64,000 bases of DNA from Bacteroidales bacterium. Its GTDB lineage: Bacteria; Bacteroidota; Bacteroidia; Bacteroidales; CG2-30-32-10. The stretch covers positions 1 to 64,000 of the forward strand of contig DAOQAK010000007.1 in assembly GCA_035353855.1 (NCBI GenBank), in the 5' to 3' direction. Made by a program: the position numbers and the translations under genes. Numbering within the stretch: the first letter of the stretch is position 1; the number at the start of each line of letters is the position of its first letter. A model generated the notes under the pieces. The model was not told where the DNA came from, searched no databases, and worked only from the letters and a program-made list of their open reading frames with translations. Shown here one piece after another: positions 1 to 8,735 of the stretch.

Positions 1-8
1 TTTTCAGC

Positions 9-671
9 TCATTCAATCTTGATTTTTTGCAAACCTGTTTTCTTTGAGTATAACACTTCAAAAACTTCGGCATACTGCGTTCCTATTTGTGTGCCCCTGG
101 TTCTTGCCAAACTTCTGATAAAATCTTCTGATGCATAATAACGGCCCTTCTGAGAATTATATTTATCTAAAGCTTCAATTTTTTTTGCCATATGTTTTTC
201 ATCTAGTTTTATATAACATTGCGTAGCAAAATTAAAATTATTCCAGGGTATCTCATATGCAAGAATACTTGTCTTTTTAAAAGCCCTTAATCCTTCATAA
301 GCAATAGTGCTGTGATCCTGGTGTAAATCATGAAGACAAGGCATGAATACAAGATCGGGGTTTATGGTTTTACTAAGTTGTACCAGATCTTCAAGTATCT
401 CCTGTCGTTTATAAGCAAAGTGTCTGACCTTATATTTGTATATCAGTAAATTTGAAGGTTTAATACCTAAAACTTTTGTTGCTTCTTTCACTTCCGATTC
501 CAGGATATTCCTGGGAAATATATCAGGAACCGATTCTTCAGATAGAGAAAAAGCGGCATAAAAAACATTTGATTTTCCTTCAAGCAACTTTGCAATGGAG
601 CCACCGCAGCCAAATTCGCCATCGTCGGTATGCGGTGCAAGGATCAATATATTTTTAAAATTTAAATCCAT
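9..671 (-). CDS. PIG-L/LmbE family deacetylase
   Basis: 220-residue protein of the PIG-L (LmbE-like) zinc-dependent N-deacetylase family, which removes acetyl groups from N-acetylated sugars or related substrates. The N-terminal metal-binding motif reads APHTDDGEFGCGG (residues 12-24), a variant of the usual PHPDD, and a second metal-ligand region, CLHDLHQDHST, lies near the middle. It is the last gene seen in the minus-strand polysaccharide run and follows the sugar transferase after a 27-bp gap, so the likely substrate is a sugar of the surface glycan or its lipid-linked precursor. The exact substrate cannot be read from sequence. The cluster may continue beyond the window edge. Confidence 0.85.
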   Translation of the reverse strand: MDLNFKNILILAPHTDDGEFGCGGSIAKLLEGKSNVFYAAFSLSEESVPDIFPRNILESEVKEATKVLGIKPSNLLIYKYKVRHFAYKRQEILEDLVQLSKTINPDLVFMPCLHDLHQDHSTIAYEGLRAFKKTSILAYEIPWNNFNFATQCYIKLDEKHMAKKIEALDKYNSQKGRYYASEDFIRSLARTRGTQIGTQYAEVFEVLYSKKTGLQKIKIE

Positions 672-698
672 TTTATCAGAATTTTTATTCCAATTATT

Positions 699-1289
699 TT
701 ATTTTTTTAAAACAGCAGCCAAAGTTAACCAGATAATTTTAATGTCAGTTAGAAATGAATGTTCATTAACATATTTAAGCTGCAATTTTTTTTTCCCGGG
801 CCATATCAGTTCCATGTATGCTTTATCAGGGTCTTCGGCGCCTTCAAGGATTTTTCCTTCATCACTGTTCCATACCGAAGCCCAATCTGTAATTCCGGGT
901 TTAACGCTCAATATCTTTTTTTCTTCTTCGGTAAATAAATCCGTAAAAGTTTTCACATCAGGACGAGGTCCTACAATACTCATGTTGCCTATAAATACAT
1001 TTATAAATTGTGGGATTTCGTCGAGTTTTGTTTTTCTTAAAAAACGCCCGATACCTGTTATCCGTGAATCGGAAAGCGTGGTTGACGATGCCCCTATTTT
1101 ATCGGCATTTACAACCATTGTTCTGAATTTATACATGCGAAATTCTTTACCATATTGACCAACTCTTTTGGCAGGATATAATACAGGACCCCTGTCATTA
1201 AAAAAAATACACAATGCAATAACAATATAGAAAGGCGAAAAAAGCAGAAGAACGATTATGCTTATTGATATATCGAAAAGTCTTTTCAT
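699..1289 (-). CDS. Bacterial sugar transferase (initiating phosphoglycosyltransferase)
   Basis: 196-residue monotopic phosphoglycosyltransferase of the WcaJ/PglC catalytic-domain type. It moves a sugar phosphate from a UDP-sugar to undecaprenyl phosphate, the first committed step of glycan repeat assembly. One hydrophobic segment (about residues 8-30) is followed by the conserved YKFRTM, KTKLDEIPQ and IVGPRP motifs, with Asp-Glu as the probable catalytic pair. It is short and lacks the multi-span N-terminal domain of WbaP/WcaJ, so it resembles the minimal PglC form. It sits between a GT4 transferase and the PIG-L deacetylase in one minus-strand operon. Confidence 0.9.
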   Translation of the reverse strand: MKRLFDISISIIVLLLFSPFYIVIALCIFFNDRGPVLYPAKRVGQYGKEFRMYKFRTMVVNADKIGASSTTLSDSRITGIGRFLRKTKLDEIPQFINVFIGNMSIVGPRPDVKTFTDLFTEEEKKILSVKPGITDWASVWNSDEGKILEGAEDPDKAYMELIWPGKKKLQLKYVNEHSFLTDIKIIWLTLAAVLKK

Positions 1290-1316
1290 TAATGTTTATA
1301 TACCTTATTCAATTTT

Positions 1317-2426
1317 TTATTTTTCCTTAGTCGTTTTCTTATACATATTTATCATTGCCTGAACATTCTTACTCCAGTCATATGATTTGATCACGTGTTT
1401 TCTTCCGCTTTCCCCCATATCAATCCGAAGTTTTTCGCTGCTGATAAGCAATTCCAAAGCATTTACAATTTCATCAATATCTTTTACAGGAACAATCATG
1501 CCTGTTTTATTTTTTTCAACAACTTCAGGTAAACCACCGGTATCAGTAACTACAACAGGAAGCTCGCAAGCAGAAGCCTCTAATACAGATACACCAAAGC
1601 TTTCCCTTATTGATGAAACCACAAAGACATCAATATTGTTATAATATTTTACAATATCACAATGATCAACATAACCGGTAAAAATAACATCAGGCTTAAT
1701 GCCCAGTTCTTTCACTAAATTTTTATATTCCTGTTCGCAACTACCACTACCCACTATTAAAAGCTTTAATGAAAGCCCTTTGTTTTTTTCTTTAAGCTTA
1801 GCAAAAGCTTTGATCAGGTAATCGATTCCATATACTTTTTCTAATGTTTTAATAGTCCCTATTACAATATCATTTTCATTAAATAATATTTTTTTAACGT
1901 TCTTAAAAAACTTTTCGGTATCAACACCAAAAGGAATAACATTTATTTTTTTTGAAGTATATTTTTTTGTTTCCTGTGCCAGGGCATTACTGGTAGCCAT
2001 GATATGATCGGACTTTGACAAATTATATTTTAAAACTTTTTTAGCAAAAAAAGAACTACCCGGAAATTCAAAAACATCGCTGCCCCAGACAGAAATCACA
2101 TAAGGATGAAAATTACATAATGCCCCAATAAGCCCATAACTGGAAGCATAGTAAGAATGAAGAATATCCGGTTTTTCAAAAGAAATAATTTTTTTAATCC
2201 GGTTAACAGCTGTTATATATTTCAGTTTATGAATTTTATTATCAATATAATTCAGATGATCTTTAAACCCAATTGTAAAACTTTTAAAGTTCGGTAAATT
2301 ATCATAAAATGCAGAGTTCGATTTATGCAAACCAATCAATACGACTTCTATACCTGATTGGCAAAGTGAAGCAATCCATCTTTTAGTGTGGATACTGTTG
2401 GGATTGGCAAGAATAGCTACTTTCAT
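1317..2426 (-). CDS. Glycosyltransferase family 4
   Basis: 369-residue GT-B fold glycosyltransferase. The N-terminal acceptor domain opens with KVAILANPNSIHTKRW. The C-terminal nucleotide-sugar domain carries the GT4 hallmark pattern VVSSIRESFGVSVLEASACELPVV (the E-x7-E retaining motif) followed by TGGLPEVV. It should add one sugar to a lipid-linked oligosaccharide on the cytoplasmic face. The stop lies only 27 bp from the next gene of the cluster and the start 1 bp from the upstream polymerase-like gene, indicating one transcript. Donor and acceptor sugars cannot be inferred. Confidence 0.88.
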   Translation of the reverse strand: MKVAILANPNSIHTKRWIASLCQSGIEVVLIGLHKSNSAFYDNLPNFKSFTIGFKDHLNYIDNKIHKLKYITAVNRIKKIISFEKPDILHSYYASSYGLIGALCNFHPYVISVWGSDVFEFPGSSFFAKKVLKYNLSKSDHIMATSNALAQETKKYTSKKINVIPFGVDTEKFFKNVKKILFNENDIVIGTIKTLEKVYGIDYLIKAFAKLKEKNKGLSLKLLIVGSGSCEQEYKNLVKELGIKPDVIFTGYVDHCDIVKYYNNIDVFVVSSIRESFGVSVLEASACELPVVVTDTGGLPEVVEKNKTGMIVPVKDIDEIVNALELLISSEKLRIDMGESGRKHVIKSYDWSKNVQAMINMYKKTTKEK

Positions 2427-2427
2427 T

Positions 2428-3672
2428 TTATTTTTTTGTTTTAATTTTTAACACAAAAATAAGAATTAACAAATAAGCCGACAGTTCAATAAACGGTAAC
2501 TGGTTGTAATAAAAATCAAACCATCCTAAAGCCAGTGCAGAAGCAGAGAAAGCATAAAGAACAATGATCCAAAAGTTTTTTGAAATAGATGCTATAAAAA
2601 AAATAAAATATAAAATAATACTAAGTATAAAAGTATAAATAATCCCAATAACATATCCCCCATTAATCAATATTGTTCCAAAAAAAGTTTTAACATTTAC
2701 ATCAACCAATTCTTTCTTGTCAATAAATACGTGATAAGGACTTATAACACCCTCAAGACTTCCGCCACTAATAAAATGATATAAATTCATAAAAGGCATT
2801 ATTAATGCTTTGGGATTCTGACCAACAGGCAACTGTTTATTCATATGCTCGCCAAATCCAAGGATACCGGCAAAAACATAACCCATAAAATGTTTTGCAA
2901 GTAAATAAATTTTAAAAAAGAAAGTTGCATCTTTCCTATCCTGCATAGCGAAAACATAAGTCAATCCGAATAACAGCAACACCGTTATTACAAATATCAC
3001 GATATGTAATACTTTGATTTTTATTTTCTTTTTATCAAACCAGCGAAATAAAAGTCCACCGATAACAGGAATGTATAGCCATGTTTTTACCTGGTATAAC
3101 AATGATAGAATAATGAAGAACAAAATAGTTATGAAGATCAGGTAATCTTTTCTTTTTGCAATCCCTATGAATATTATCAGGAACAGGATGGAAATTCCCA
3201 TTAAATGCCCGGCAATTCCTGAACCTGCATATTCATAAATAAATTCATTGGTACCTATTGCATCGGTATCATCATATTTTAAAAAGGTAGAAATAAAAGA
3301 ATATATCAAATAAGCAATAACAAACCAGGCAGCAATCAACAGTATTCTTTTAATTTTTTTTGATATTCCTACTGATTCATAAGAAACTTTATTCGTAATT
3401 TTTTCAATAATTTTTATGGGAATAATTTTTCCCCATAAAAAACTTCCTGACCAAAAAACTAATATTCCTGCAATAAATAATAACAACAAACTGCTGTTTA
3501 CAGGCTTATAACCAAGTATGCCACCAAATGCCAATGTAATGGTAACGATGATCAAAAGCGGGTAGCTTAAAATAGTTACAGGTGAAAAATAATTTGCAAA
3601 TATTTTCCTGTCGAAATTTGTTATTAAAACTATTTCGGCAAAAAGAATTAAATATAAAACCAAATTCAGCAT
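2428..3672 (-). CDS. Polytopic membrane protein, O-antigen polymerase-like
   Basis: 414-residue, very hydrophobic protein with roughly ten or more predicted membrane spans and a large soluble loop in the second half (about residues 255-330). That topology resembles Wzy/oligosaccharide repeat-unit polymerases. It has no sharp sequence motif, so the call rests on topology and on its place between the GT4 gene (1-bp gap) and an O-antigen ligase-like gene (2-bp gap). The likely role is polymerising flipped repeat units in the periplasm. An alternative is a membrane acyl- or glycosyltransferase. Confidence 0.6.
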   Translation of the reverse strand: MLNLVLYLILFAEIVLITNFDRKIFANYFSPVTILSYPLLIIVTITLAFGGILGYKPVNSSLLLLFIAGILVFWSGSFLWGKIIPIKIIEKITNKVSYESVGISKKIKRILLIAAWFVIAYLIYSFISTFLKYDDTDAIGTNEFIYEYAGSGIAGHLMGISILFLIIFIGIAKRKDYLIFITILFFIILSLLYQVKTWLYIPVIGGLLFRWFDKKKIKIKVLHIVIFVITVLLLFGLTYVFAMQDRKDATFFFKIYLLAKHFMGYVFAGILGFGEHMNKQLPVGQNPKALIMPFMNLYHFISGGSLEGVISPYHVFIDKKELVDVNVKTFFGTILINGGYVIGIIYTFILSIILYFIFFIASISKNFWIIVLYAFSASALALGWFDFYYNQLPFIELSAYLLILIFVLKIKTKK

Positions 3673-3674
3673 TG

Positions 3675-5021
3675 CTACAATAATGTTTTTTCAGTACCCT
3701 GGCTTCGCCCTTTGACAAATAATAAAAAACTATAAAAGAAAGCAATAAATATAACTCCTGCAATGGTATTAAGCACGGCTTCAAACATAAAATTAATAAT
3801 AATGATACCGATAAAAATCAAAATTAAAAATCGTTTACGGGTATAGTTTCTTCTAAGGAAAAAAGGATAAAATAACCATGTCATAAAAATTAAAAAGCCG
3901 ATGACCCCAACAGCAATAAATGTTTCCAGGTATTGATTGTGAGTATTGTATTTATTTTCAACCAAAGAATGAAGTTCATATTTTTTATACTTACTCATTA
4001 AATTATCCGAAACATCGCCTGAACCTACTCCAAAAAGAAAATGCTCATTAATAATCTCTACCGATAGCATCCATATAGGAATACGGTCAACTCCGAACCG
4101 GTCAATGATGAACTGATATTCTTTTTTCTGAATCGCATCAACCAATTCGCCCTGGTTTTTAACTAATGAACTCACATAGTAAAAGCGTGAATTCTGTTTA
4201 TATCCAATAATACCCAATATTATCAAAGCTACAACAACTATAGCGCCTATGAATTTTTTTTTATTCATAATTGCATAAACAATAAAATATATTACTGAAA
4301 ATAAAATCAGTGTCCCATATGCTGCCTTCGACTTTAAAAGATAAATCATAATAATGAGGAAAGTTGTTGCTGTTGCATAAATAATGTTGCTCGTCCGTTG
4401 ATTTTTTATAATCACTAACGAGTTGTTTACAAAATATACCATTATAAAAACACAAAGTATCAGGTACATTGAAAAATATGAAGGATGCTTAAATAACGAT
4501 AAATTTGAATATGTGAAATAAGACGGGGCATCGGTATTAGTGTCGGCATAAACACCGGGAATATGGCTATTGAACATCCATTCGCTGTTTTCAAATGAAA
4601 CGGAATTTAAAAAAGCATTTCCCAAACAATAAAATCCGGCAAATATATTTGCAATTACAAAAGCTAAAAGAACAAAATTAAAATACCTTTTATAAAAATT
4701 CCGTAATAAATAAATGATTGGCGGAAACAATATCAACGATAGTTTTAACTGTATATCGAAAAGTGCTGATGGAATATTTTCTGAATAAAAAACTCCGACA
4801 ACAAAAACCAAATACAACAGTAGGTTGATAATTACTGCAAAATTGAATTTAAAAGTGATTCTTTTTTTTTCGTAGAAAAAGATAAGTACCAATGCGCTGA
4901 CCAGCCACAGCATTATTGCATACGAAATCATTATCACTGCAAAAGGAATCAATGATATCAACAAACATGTAAGGAAAACATGAATTTTTGAAATATCCCA
5001 TTTATCAGCAGCCAAAATCAT
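3675..5021 (-). CDS. O-antigen ligase/Wzy_C family membrane protein
   Basis: 448-residue polytopic membrane protein with about a dozen hydrophobic segments. A large periplasmic loop contains FGVGSGDVSDN and then HNQYLETFIAVGVIG. The H-N-x-Y-L motif after a G-x-G-x-G segment is characteristic of the Wzy_C (O-antigen ligase WaaL/O-polymerase) domain. It would join polymerised glycan to lipid A-core or another acceptor, or polymerise repeats. Its final codon overlaps the first base of the upstream GT2 gene, showing translational coupling. Ligases and polymerases of this fold cannot be told apart without biochemistry. Confidence 0.8.
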   Translation of the reverse strand: MILAADKWDISKIHVFLTCLLISLIPFAVIMISYAIMLWLVSALVLIFFYEKKRITFKFNFAVIINLLLYLVFVVGVFYSENIPSALFDIQLKLSLILFPPIIYLLRNFYKRYFNFVLLAFVIANIFAGFYCLGNAFLNSVSFENSEWMFNSHIPGVYADTNTDAPSYFTYSNLSLFKHPSYFSMYLILCVFIMVYFVNNSLVIIKNQRTSNIIYATATTFLIIMIYLLKSKAAYGTLILFSVIYFIVYAIMNKKKFIGAIVVVALIILGIIGYKQNSRFYYVSSLVKNQGELVDAIQKKEYQFIIDRFGVDRIPIWMLSVEIINEHFLFGVGSGDVSDNLMSKYKKYELHSLVENKYNTHNQYLETFIAVGVIGFLIFMTWLFYPFFLRRNYTRKRFLILIFIGIIIINFMFEAVLNTIAGVIFIAFFYSFLLFVKGRSQGTEKTLL

Positions 5022-6013
5022 TATACCGGTTTACTCGAAAAATCAAAGTTAATATATTTATCAAAAATGGCTTTGTCTACACCATTTAATTTTAATGAAT
5101 CCGAAAGCAAACAAGAAAGAAATATGCGTATGGTTTTAAAAGAAAACTTATATCTGAATTTTAACAAATAAACAATATATAAAATGTACGAATGTCGCCA
5201 CAATTGCCACTTCCATGAAGGCATAAAACTTTTCATATTTATAAACCGACTTAAATAATTTATAAATATTTTGCCGATGATTAGTTCAGATGTTTTTGAA
5301 ATTGAAGAGTTAACTTTATGATATATCAGTGAATTTAACACACATGCTGCATTTATTTTATTCTTTTTCAGTCGCATTGAAAATTCAAAATCTTCTTCAC
5401 CAAAAAAGAAATTTTCTGTCAGTTTACCTATTTTTTCAATAACTGATGTGCGCATTATTATTGAGCATCCGGTAATAAAGCTTATTTTAACGAAATTTTT
5501 ATCCGGCAATTCGGTGTAATGTTTATCATCGAAAAAATATTTACGTGTTCCGTAATTGCTTAGCTTTCCACCACAATTCCAAATTATTTCCTGTTTATTA
5601 AAATATCGTATTTGCGGAGTTGCTACCGAATAATTTATGTTATTATTAAAGAATGTTATTAACTCACTCATGAAGTTTGGAGTAACAACAGTGTCATTAT
5701 TCAAAAGCAGGATATAATCTGTTTTATTGTTTATCGCCGCCTGTATCCCAATATTATTTCCTTTAGCAAAACCATAATTCAAAGGACATTCAATAATCTG
5801 AATTTTTTTATATAACGTATCGGTAAGCCATTTTTTTATTTTCCCGACCGAGCCATCGGTTGAAGCATTATCTACAAGTATGATTTCAAAATTCTGATAA
5901 TTGCTATTTGAAAGGCTCGACAGGCAGTCAATCGTATCTTTAAAACCATTCCAGTTCAATATTACTATTGCAACTTTTGGATTATTCACGATATTTGAAT
6001 CACGCTTATTCAC
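5021..6013 (-). CDS. Glycosyltransferase family 2
   Basis: 330-residue inverting GT-A glycosyltransferase. The N-terminus has the GT2 nucleotide-binding start VAIVILNWNGFKDTIDCL, then VDNASTDGS and LLLNNDTVV (the D-x-D-like metal-binding element). GEEDFEFSMRLKK near residue 208 matches the E-D-x-D region of rhamnosyl-type GT2 enzymes. There is no strong membrane domain, so it probably works at the inner face of the cytoplasmic membrane. It overlaps the flippase by 8 bp and the ligase by 1 bp, so it is part of the same operon. The donor sugar is unknown; rhamnosyltransferase-like is a guess from the motif. Confidence 0.87.
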   Translation of the reverse strand: MNKRDSNIVNNPKVAIVILNWNGFKDTIDCLSSLSNSNYQNFEIILVDNASTDGSVGKIKKWLTDTLYKKIQIIECPLNYGFAKGNNIGIQAAINNKTDYILLLNNDTVVTPNFMSELITFFNNNINYSVATPQIRYFNKQEIIWNCGGKLSNYGTRKYFFDDKHYTELPDKNFVKISFITGCSIIMRTSVIEKIGKLTENFFFGEEDFEFSMRLKKNKINAACVLNSLIYHKVNSSISKTSELIIGKIFINYLSRFINMKSFMPSWKWQLWRHSYILYIVYLLKFRYKFSFKTIRIFLSCLLSDSLKLNGVDKAIFDKYINFDFSSKPV

Positions 6014-7283
6014 TAATTTTTCTAAGTTTAAAAACAGATGCAGTCAACATTGCAAAAAGTATTATTTCACTTATCAGCATTGAAGCTGACGCTCCCATAT
6101 CGGCAAAAAAGTAAATTAAAAAGAAAAGGTTTACAATGCTTATAACACCAGTAATAGCAACATAAACCATGAATTTCTTTTTATATCCCATATTTACCAG
6201 GCCTAAAATTCCAAGAAAATAATTCATCCCTCCAAACAGGATAACAAAGCTCATAATCTGCATATCAGGAATGGAAGGAATAAATTTATCTCCAAGAAAA
6301 ACGGTAACAACAGGTCGTGCAAACACAAGGAATAGCAGAGAAATCAGCACTAATATTACAAAATAATATTTTCCGAGTTTTATTAAAAAGTTTGCATTTT
6401 TGTTATTGCTTTCATTAAAGAACTTTTTACTCATGAACGGGAATAATGCATCGGATACCGGAGTTATTATGGACTGCATACCTTTAATCACTTTTTCGGC
6501 AGATGAATAATATCCCACAATTGTATAGTTTGAGAATAATCCTAAAAGTAGAACATTTGCATTCCGGTATAAATTCATGCTGAATGTTGAAACAAAAATC
6601 GGCCATGATTCTTTCATCTGAATTTTTATTTCAGAAATTTTTGGAAAAACAACATTCAGATTAAATGTTTTGTATGCAATTATAAAACTTAAGATTCCTG
6701 CTATCAAATACCCATATGTGTTGAATAACGGCACTATCAGGTAATCCGATTCATTACGTACAAAAACAAAAATCAAAAGTGTGAAAGTTAATTTTGAAAT
6801 AAAATTTACAATTGTGATAAACTTCATTTTCTCCATTCCCTGGAAAAGCCACACTGGAACCAAAGCATCGCCAATAACAATTCCAAATGTGTAAATAAAC
6901 AAAATATAATTGCTTCGAAACTGTTCAAACGAAACAATAAGGATCAATAATACCAATGCACACAAAAGGGAGATCATAAGTTTTACACTTATAACAGCGG
7001 AAAATATTTCCGAAACTTTTTGTTTATTATTTTGATTTATTGAAATCTGCTGCGTTGCAGAAAAAGCAAATCCAAAGCTTGTAAAAATTATAAAATATTG
7101 AATAACTACATTGGCAAACGAAACCAGTCCGAATGTTGAAGGACCTAAAACCCTTGTCAGATAAGGCACTGTGATAAGTGGAAACAAAAATGAAATTCCA
7201 TTCAAAACCGATAATGAAACAAAATTTGAAAAAATTTGCTTTTTATCTTTATGAATTAATATTGATCTTGCTTTTTTCAGCAT
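6006..7283 (-). CDS. Wzx-type polysaccharide flippase (MATE/MVF superfamily)
   Basis: 425-residue polytopic protein with about 12 to 14 hydrophobic segments. The N-terminal region FPLITVPYLTRVLGPSTFGLVSFA is the hallmark of the RfbX/Wzx polysaccharide transport family. It should flip undecaprenyl-linked repeat units from the inner to the outer leaflet of the cytoplasmic membrane for the polymerase and ligase-like proteins encoded downstream. It is first in the tightly packed run 7283 to 9, with an 87-bp gap separating it from the methyltransferase gene upstream. Confidence 0.88.
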   Translation of the reverse strand: MLKKARSILIHKDKKQIFSNFVSLSVLNGISFLFPLITVPYLTRVLGPSTFGLVSFANVVIQYFIIFTSFGFAFSATQQISINQNNKQKVSEIFSAVISVKLMISLLCALVLLILIVSFEQFRSNYILFIYTFGIVIGDALVPVWLFQGMEKMKFITIVNFISKLTFTLLIFVFVRNESDYLIVPLFNTYGYLIAGILSFIIAYKTFNLNVVFPKISEIKIQMKESWPIFVSTFSMNLYRNANVLLLGLFSNYTIVGYYSSAEKVIKGMQSIITPVSDALFPFMSKKFFNESNNKNANFLIKLGKYYFVILVLISLLFLVFARPVVTVFLGDKFIPSIPDMQIMSFVILFGGMNYFLGILGLVNMGYKKKFMVYVAITGVISIVNLFFLIYFFADMGASASMLISEIILFAMLTASVFKLRKISE

Positions 7284-7370
7284 AACTTAACAATCATCAC
7301 AAAAATAGTGATTAAGAATGAGCTTTTGGTTTTTATTTCAATAAGATATTAAGGGAGTAATTAACAGGAA

Positions 7371-8156
7371 TCAACCCAAAGAAATCACATAATAATTTGT
7401 CGTAACAAAATAATTCCTGAAATATGGAATAGAGGTCAGTATCGACGATTGTTTCCTGACTTTAAGTTTGAATTTCACTTCATAATTTGGATTAATGAAA
7501 TATAAAATCTTCTTATCAATTTTATAATTCGACTGTTTCAAAATTCTTTCAAATCGTTCAATTGTAATCCCAGTATCATGCACTTCCAAAAGGTTTTCAA
7601 TTTTTCCCTGACCTTCGCCAAACATTTTTAAAATTGAACGATAAATACCTTTTGGTAAAATGTGAAAATACGGTAGTTTTGATAAAACTTTACTTTCACA
7701 AATCTGCTGATGTCCGCCAAACGGGCTTTGCCAAGAAGGAAATCCCATGAATATCTTTCCACCGGGTTTTAAAAATTTTTTTATAAAATCCATAAAGCGC
7801 TCCTGCCCATGAATATGTTCAAGAACATCGCGAGAAAAAATCAAATCGAAAGTTCCGATACTTTCAATATCATAAATATCAGCTGTAATGAATTTTATGT
7901 TTTCTTTATTCGGATGATTTTCATAAAATTTATTTGCATTCTCGATTTTTCCTCCTGCTAAATCAATTCCCACAATTCTTACACAACCCAAATCCAGAAA
8001 TGGTTTCAGGTTACCACCCTCACCGCAGCCAATTTCAAGAACAGAAGTTTTTTCGTTTACATCAAAAACATCTTTTATAAAAGGCAGCACATGCCGGCTA
8101 ACAGTATATTCCTGTTCTTTAAAATATTGTTCCCTGTTTGTATGTCGTTCCTGCAT
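7371..8156 (-). CDS. Class I SAM-dependent methyltransferase
   Basis: 261-residue methyltransferase. Motif I is VLEIGCGEGGNLKPF (about residues 40-54), followed by an acidic residue ending beta-2 (IVGIDLAG), a post-I ITADIYDI segment, and FDLIFSRDVLEHIHG (motif II), as in UbiE/COQ5-type enzymes. The last 100 residues form a less conserved extension. It begins one base from the stop of the aldolase gene and precedes the flippase, so it could modify a cell-surface sugar or belong with the aldolase-mtnA genes. The substrate is unknown. Confidence 0.85.
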   Translation of the reverse strand: MQERHTNREQYFKEQEYTVSRHVLPFIKDVFDVNEKTSVLEIGCGEGGNLKPFLDLGCVRIVGIDLAGGKIENANKFYENHPNKENIKFITADIYDIESIGTFDLIFSRDVLEHIHGQERFMDFIKKFLKPGGKIFMGFPSWQSPFGGHQQICESKVLSKLPYFHILPKGIYRSILKMFGEGQGKIENLLEVHDTGITIERFERILKQSNYKIDKKILYFINPNYEVKFKLKVRKQSSILTSIPYFRNYFVTTNYYVISLG

Positions 8157-8735
8157 TTAAATTATTTTTAATAATTGCTCACCTGCTTCTTTCATGGATT
8201 TACCCAACGAAATAAATCCATGATTTTTCATGCAAAGGAAATCATGATTATCTAAAATATCAAGTACACTATTTACAAGTTCAATTGTTCCGTATGATTC
8301 CTCCTTTGCTGTTTCAGGAATACCAAGCGTTTTAACATTATCTAAAATTTCTTTTGAATGACCGTGAAAAATCGCATTCACTTCCGGTCTTGCTTTATAA
8401 ATTGAATAATGCAACATGCTTTCCGACGAAGGATAACGCTTTCCTTCGGCATACACTATTCTATCTTCCATATCGCAATCCGTAACCTTTACAAAGCAAT
8501 CATTCTTCAATTCATTTTTAAAACCAATACAGGTTCCGGTAATTATAAAATCATTTTCACCACTTTTTATCCTGAAGCTCAAATTTCCATATGAACCACC
8601 GGGGTATGGCGGTGCTAATTTTTTTTCATGAAAAATTTTACACCAATAGCTGAGCTCTTCAAGATGTGAATCCATAGGAGGTTCAGCATCTTTAAGAATT
8701 GTTTTAAATTTTATCCCGCTATATTCTTCTGCCAT
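8157..8735 (-). CDS. Class II aldolase/adducin family protein
   Basis: 192-residue protein of the FucA/AraD/MtnB fold. Visible elements are GGSYGNLSFR (phosphate-binding N-terminal loop), PSSESMLHYSIY (catalytic acid region), the metal-binding pair HGH in NAIFHGHSKEI, and a third histidine in MKNHGFISLG. The start overlaps the mtnA stop by one base, so both are translated together. MtnA makes 5-methylthioribulose-1-phosphate; a partner of this fold would either dehydrate it (MtnB) or cleave it to dihydroxyacetone phosphate plus an aldehyde (Ald2 of the DHAP shunt). No mtnC, mtnD or mtnW genes are seen nearby, which leans toward the aldolase, but this is inference. Confidence 0.8.
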   Translation of the reverse strand: MAEEYSGIKFKTILKDAEPPMDSHLEELSYWCKIFHEKKLAPPYPGGSYGNLSFRIKSGENDFIITGTCIGFKNELKNDCFVKVTDCDMEDRIVYAEGKRYPSSESMLHYSIYKARPEVNAIFHGHSKEILDNVKTLGIPETAKEESYGTIELVNSVLDILDNHDFLCMKNHGFISLGKSMKEAGEQLLKII

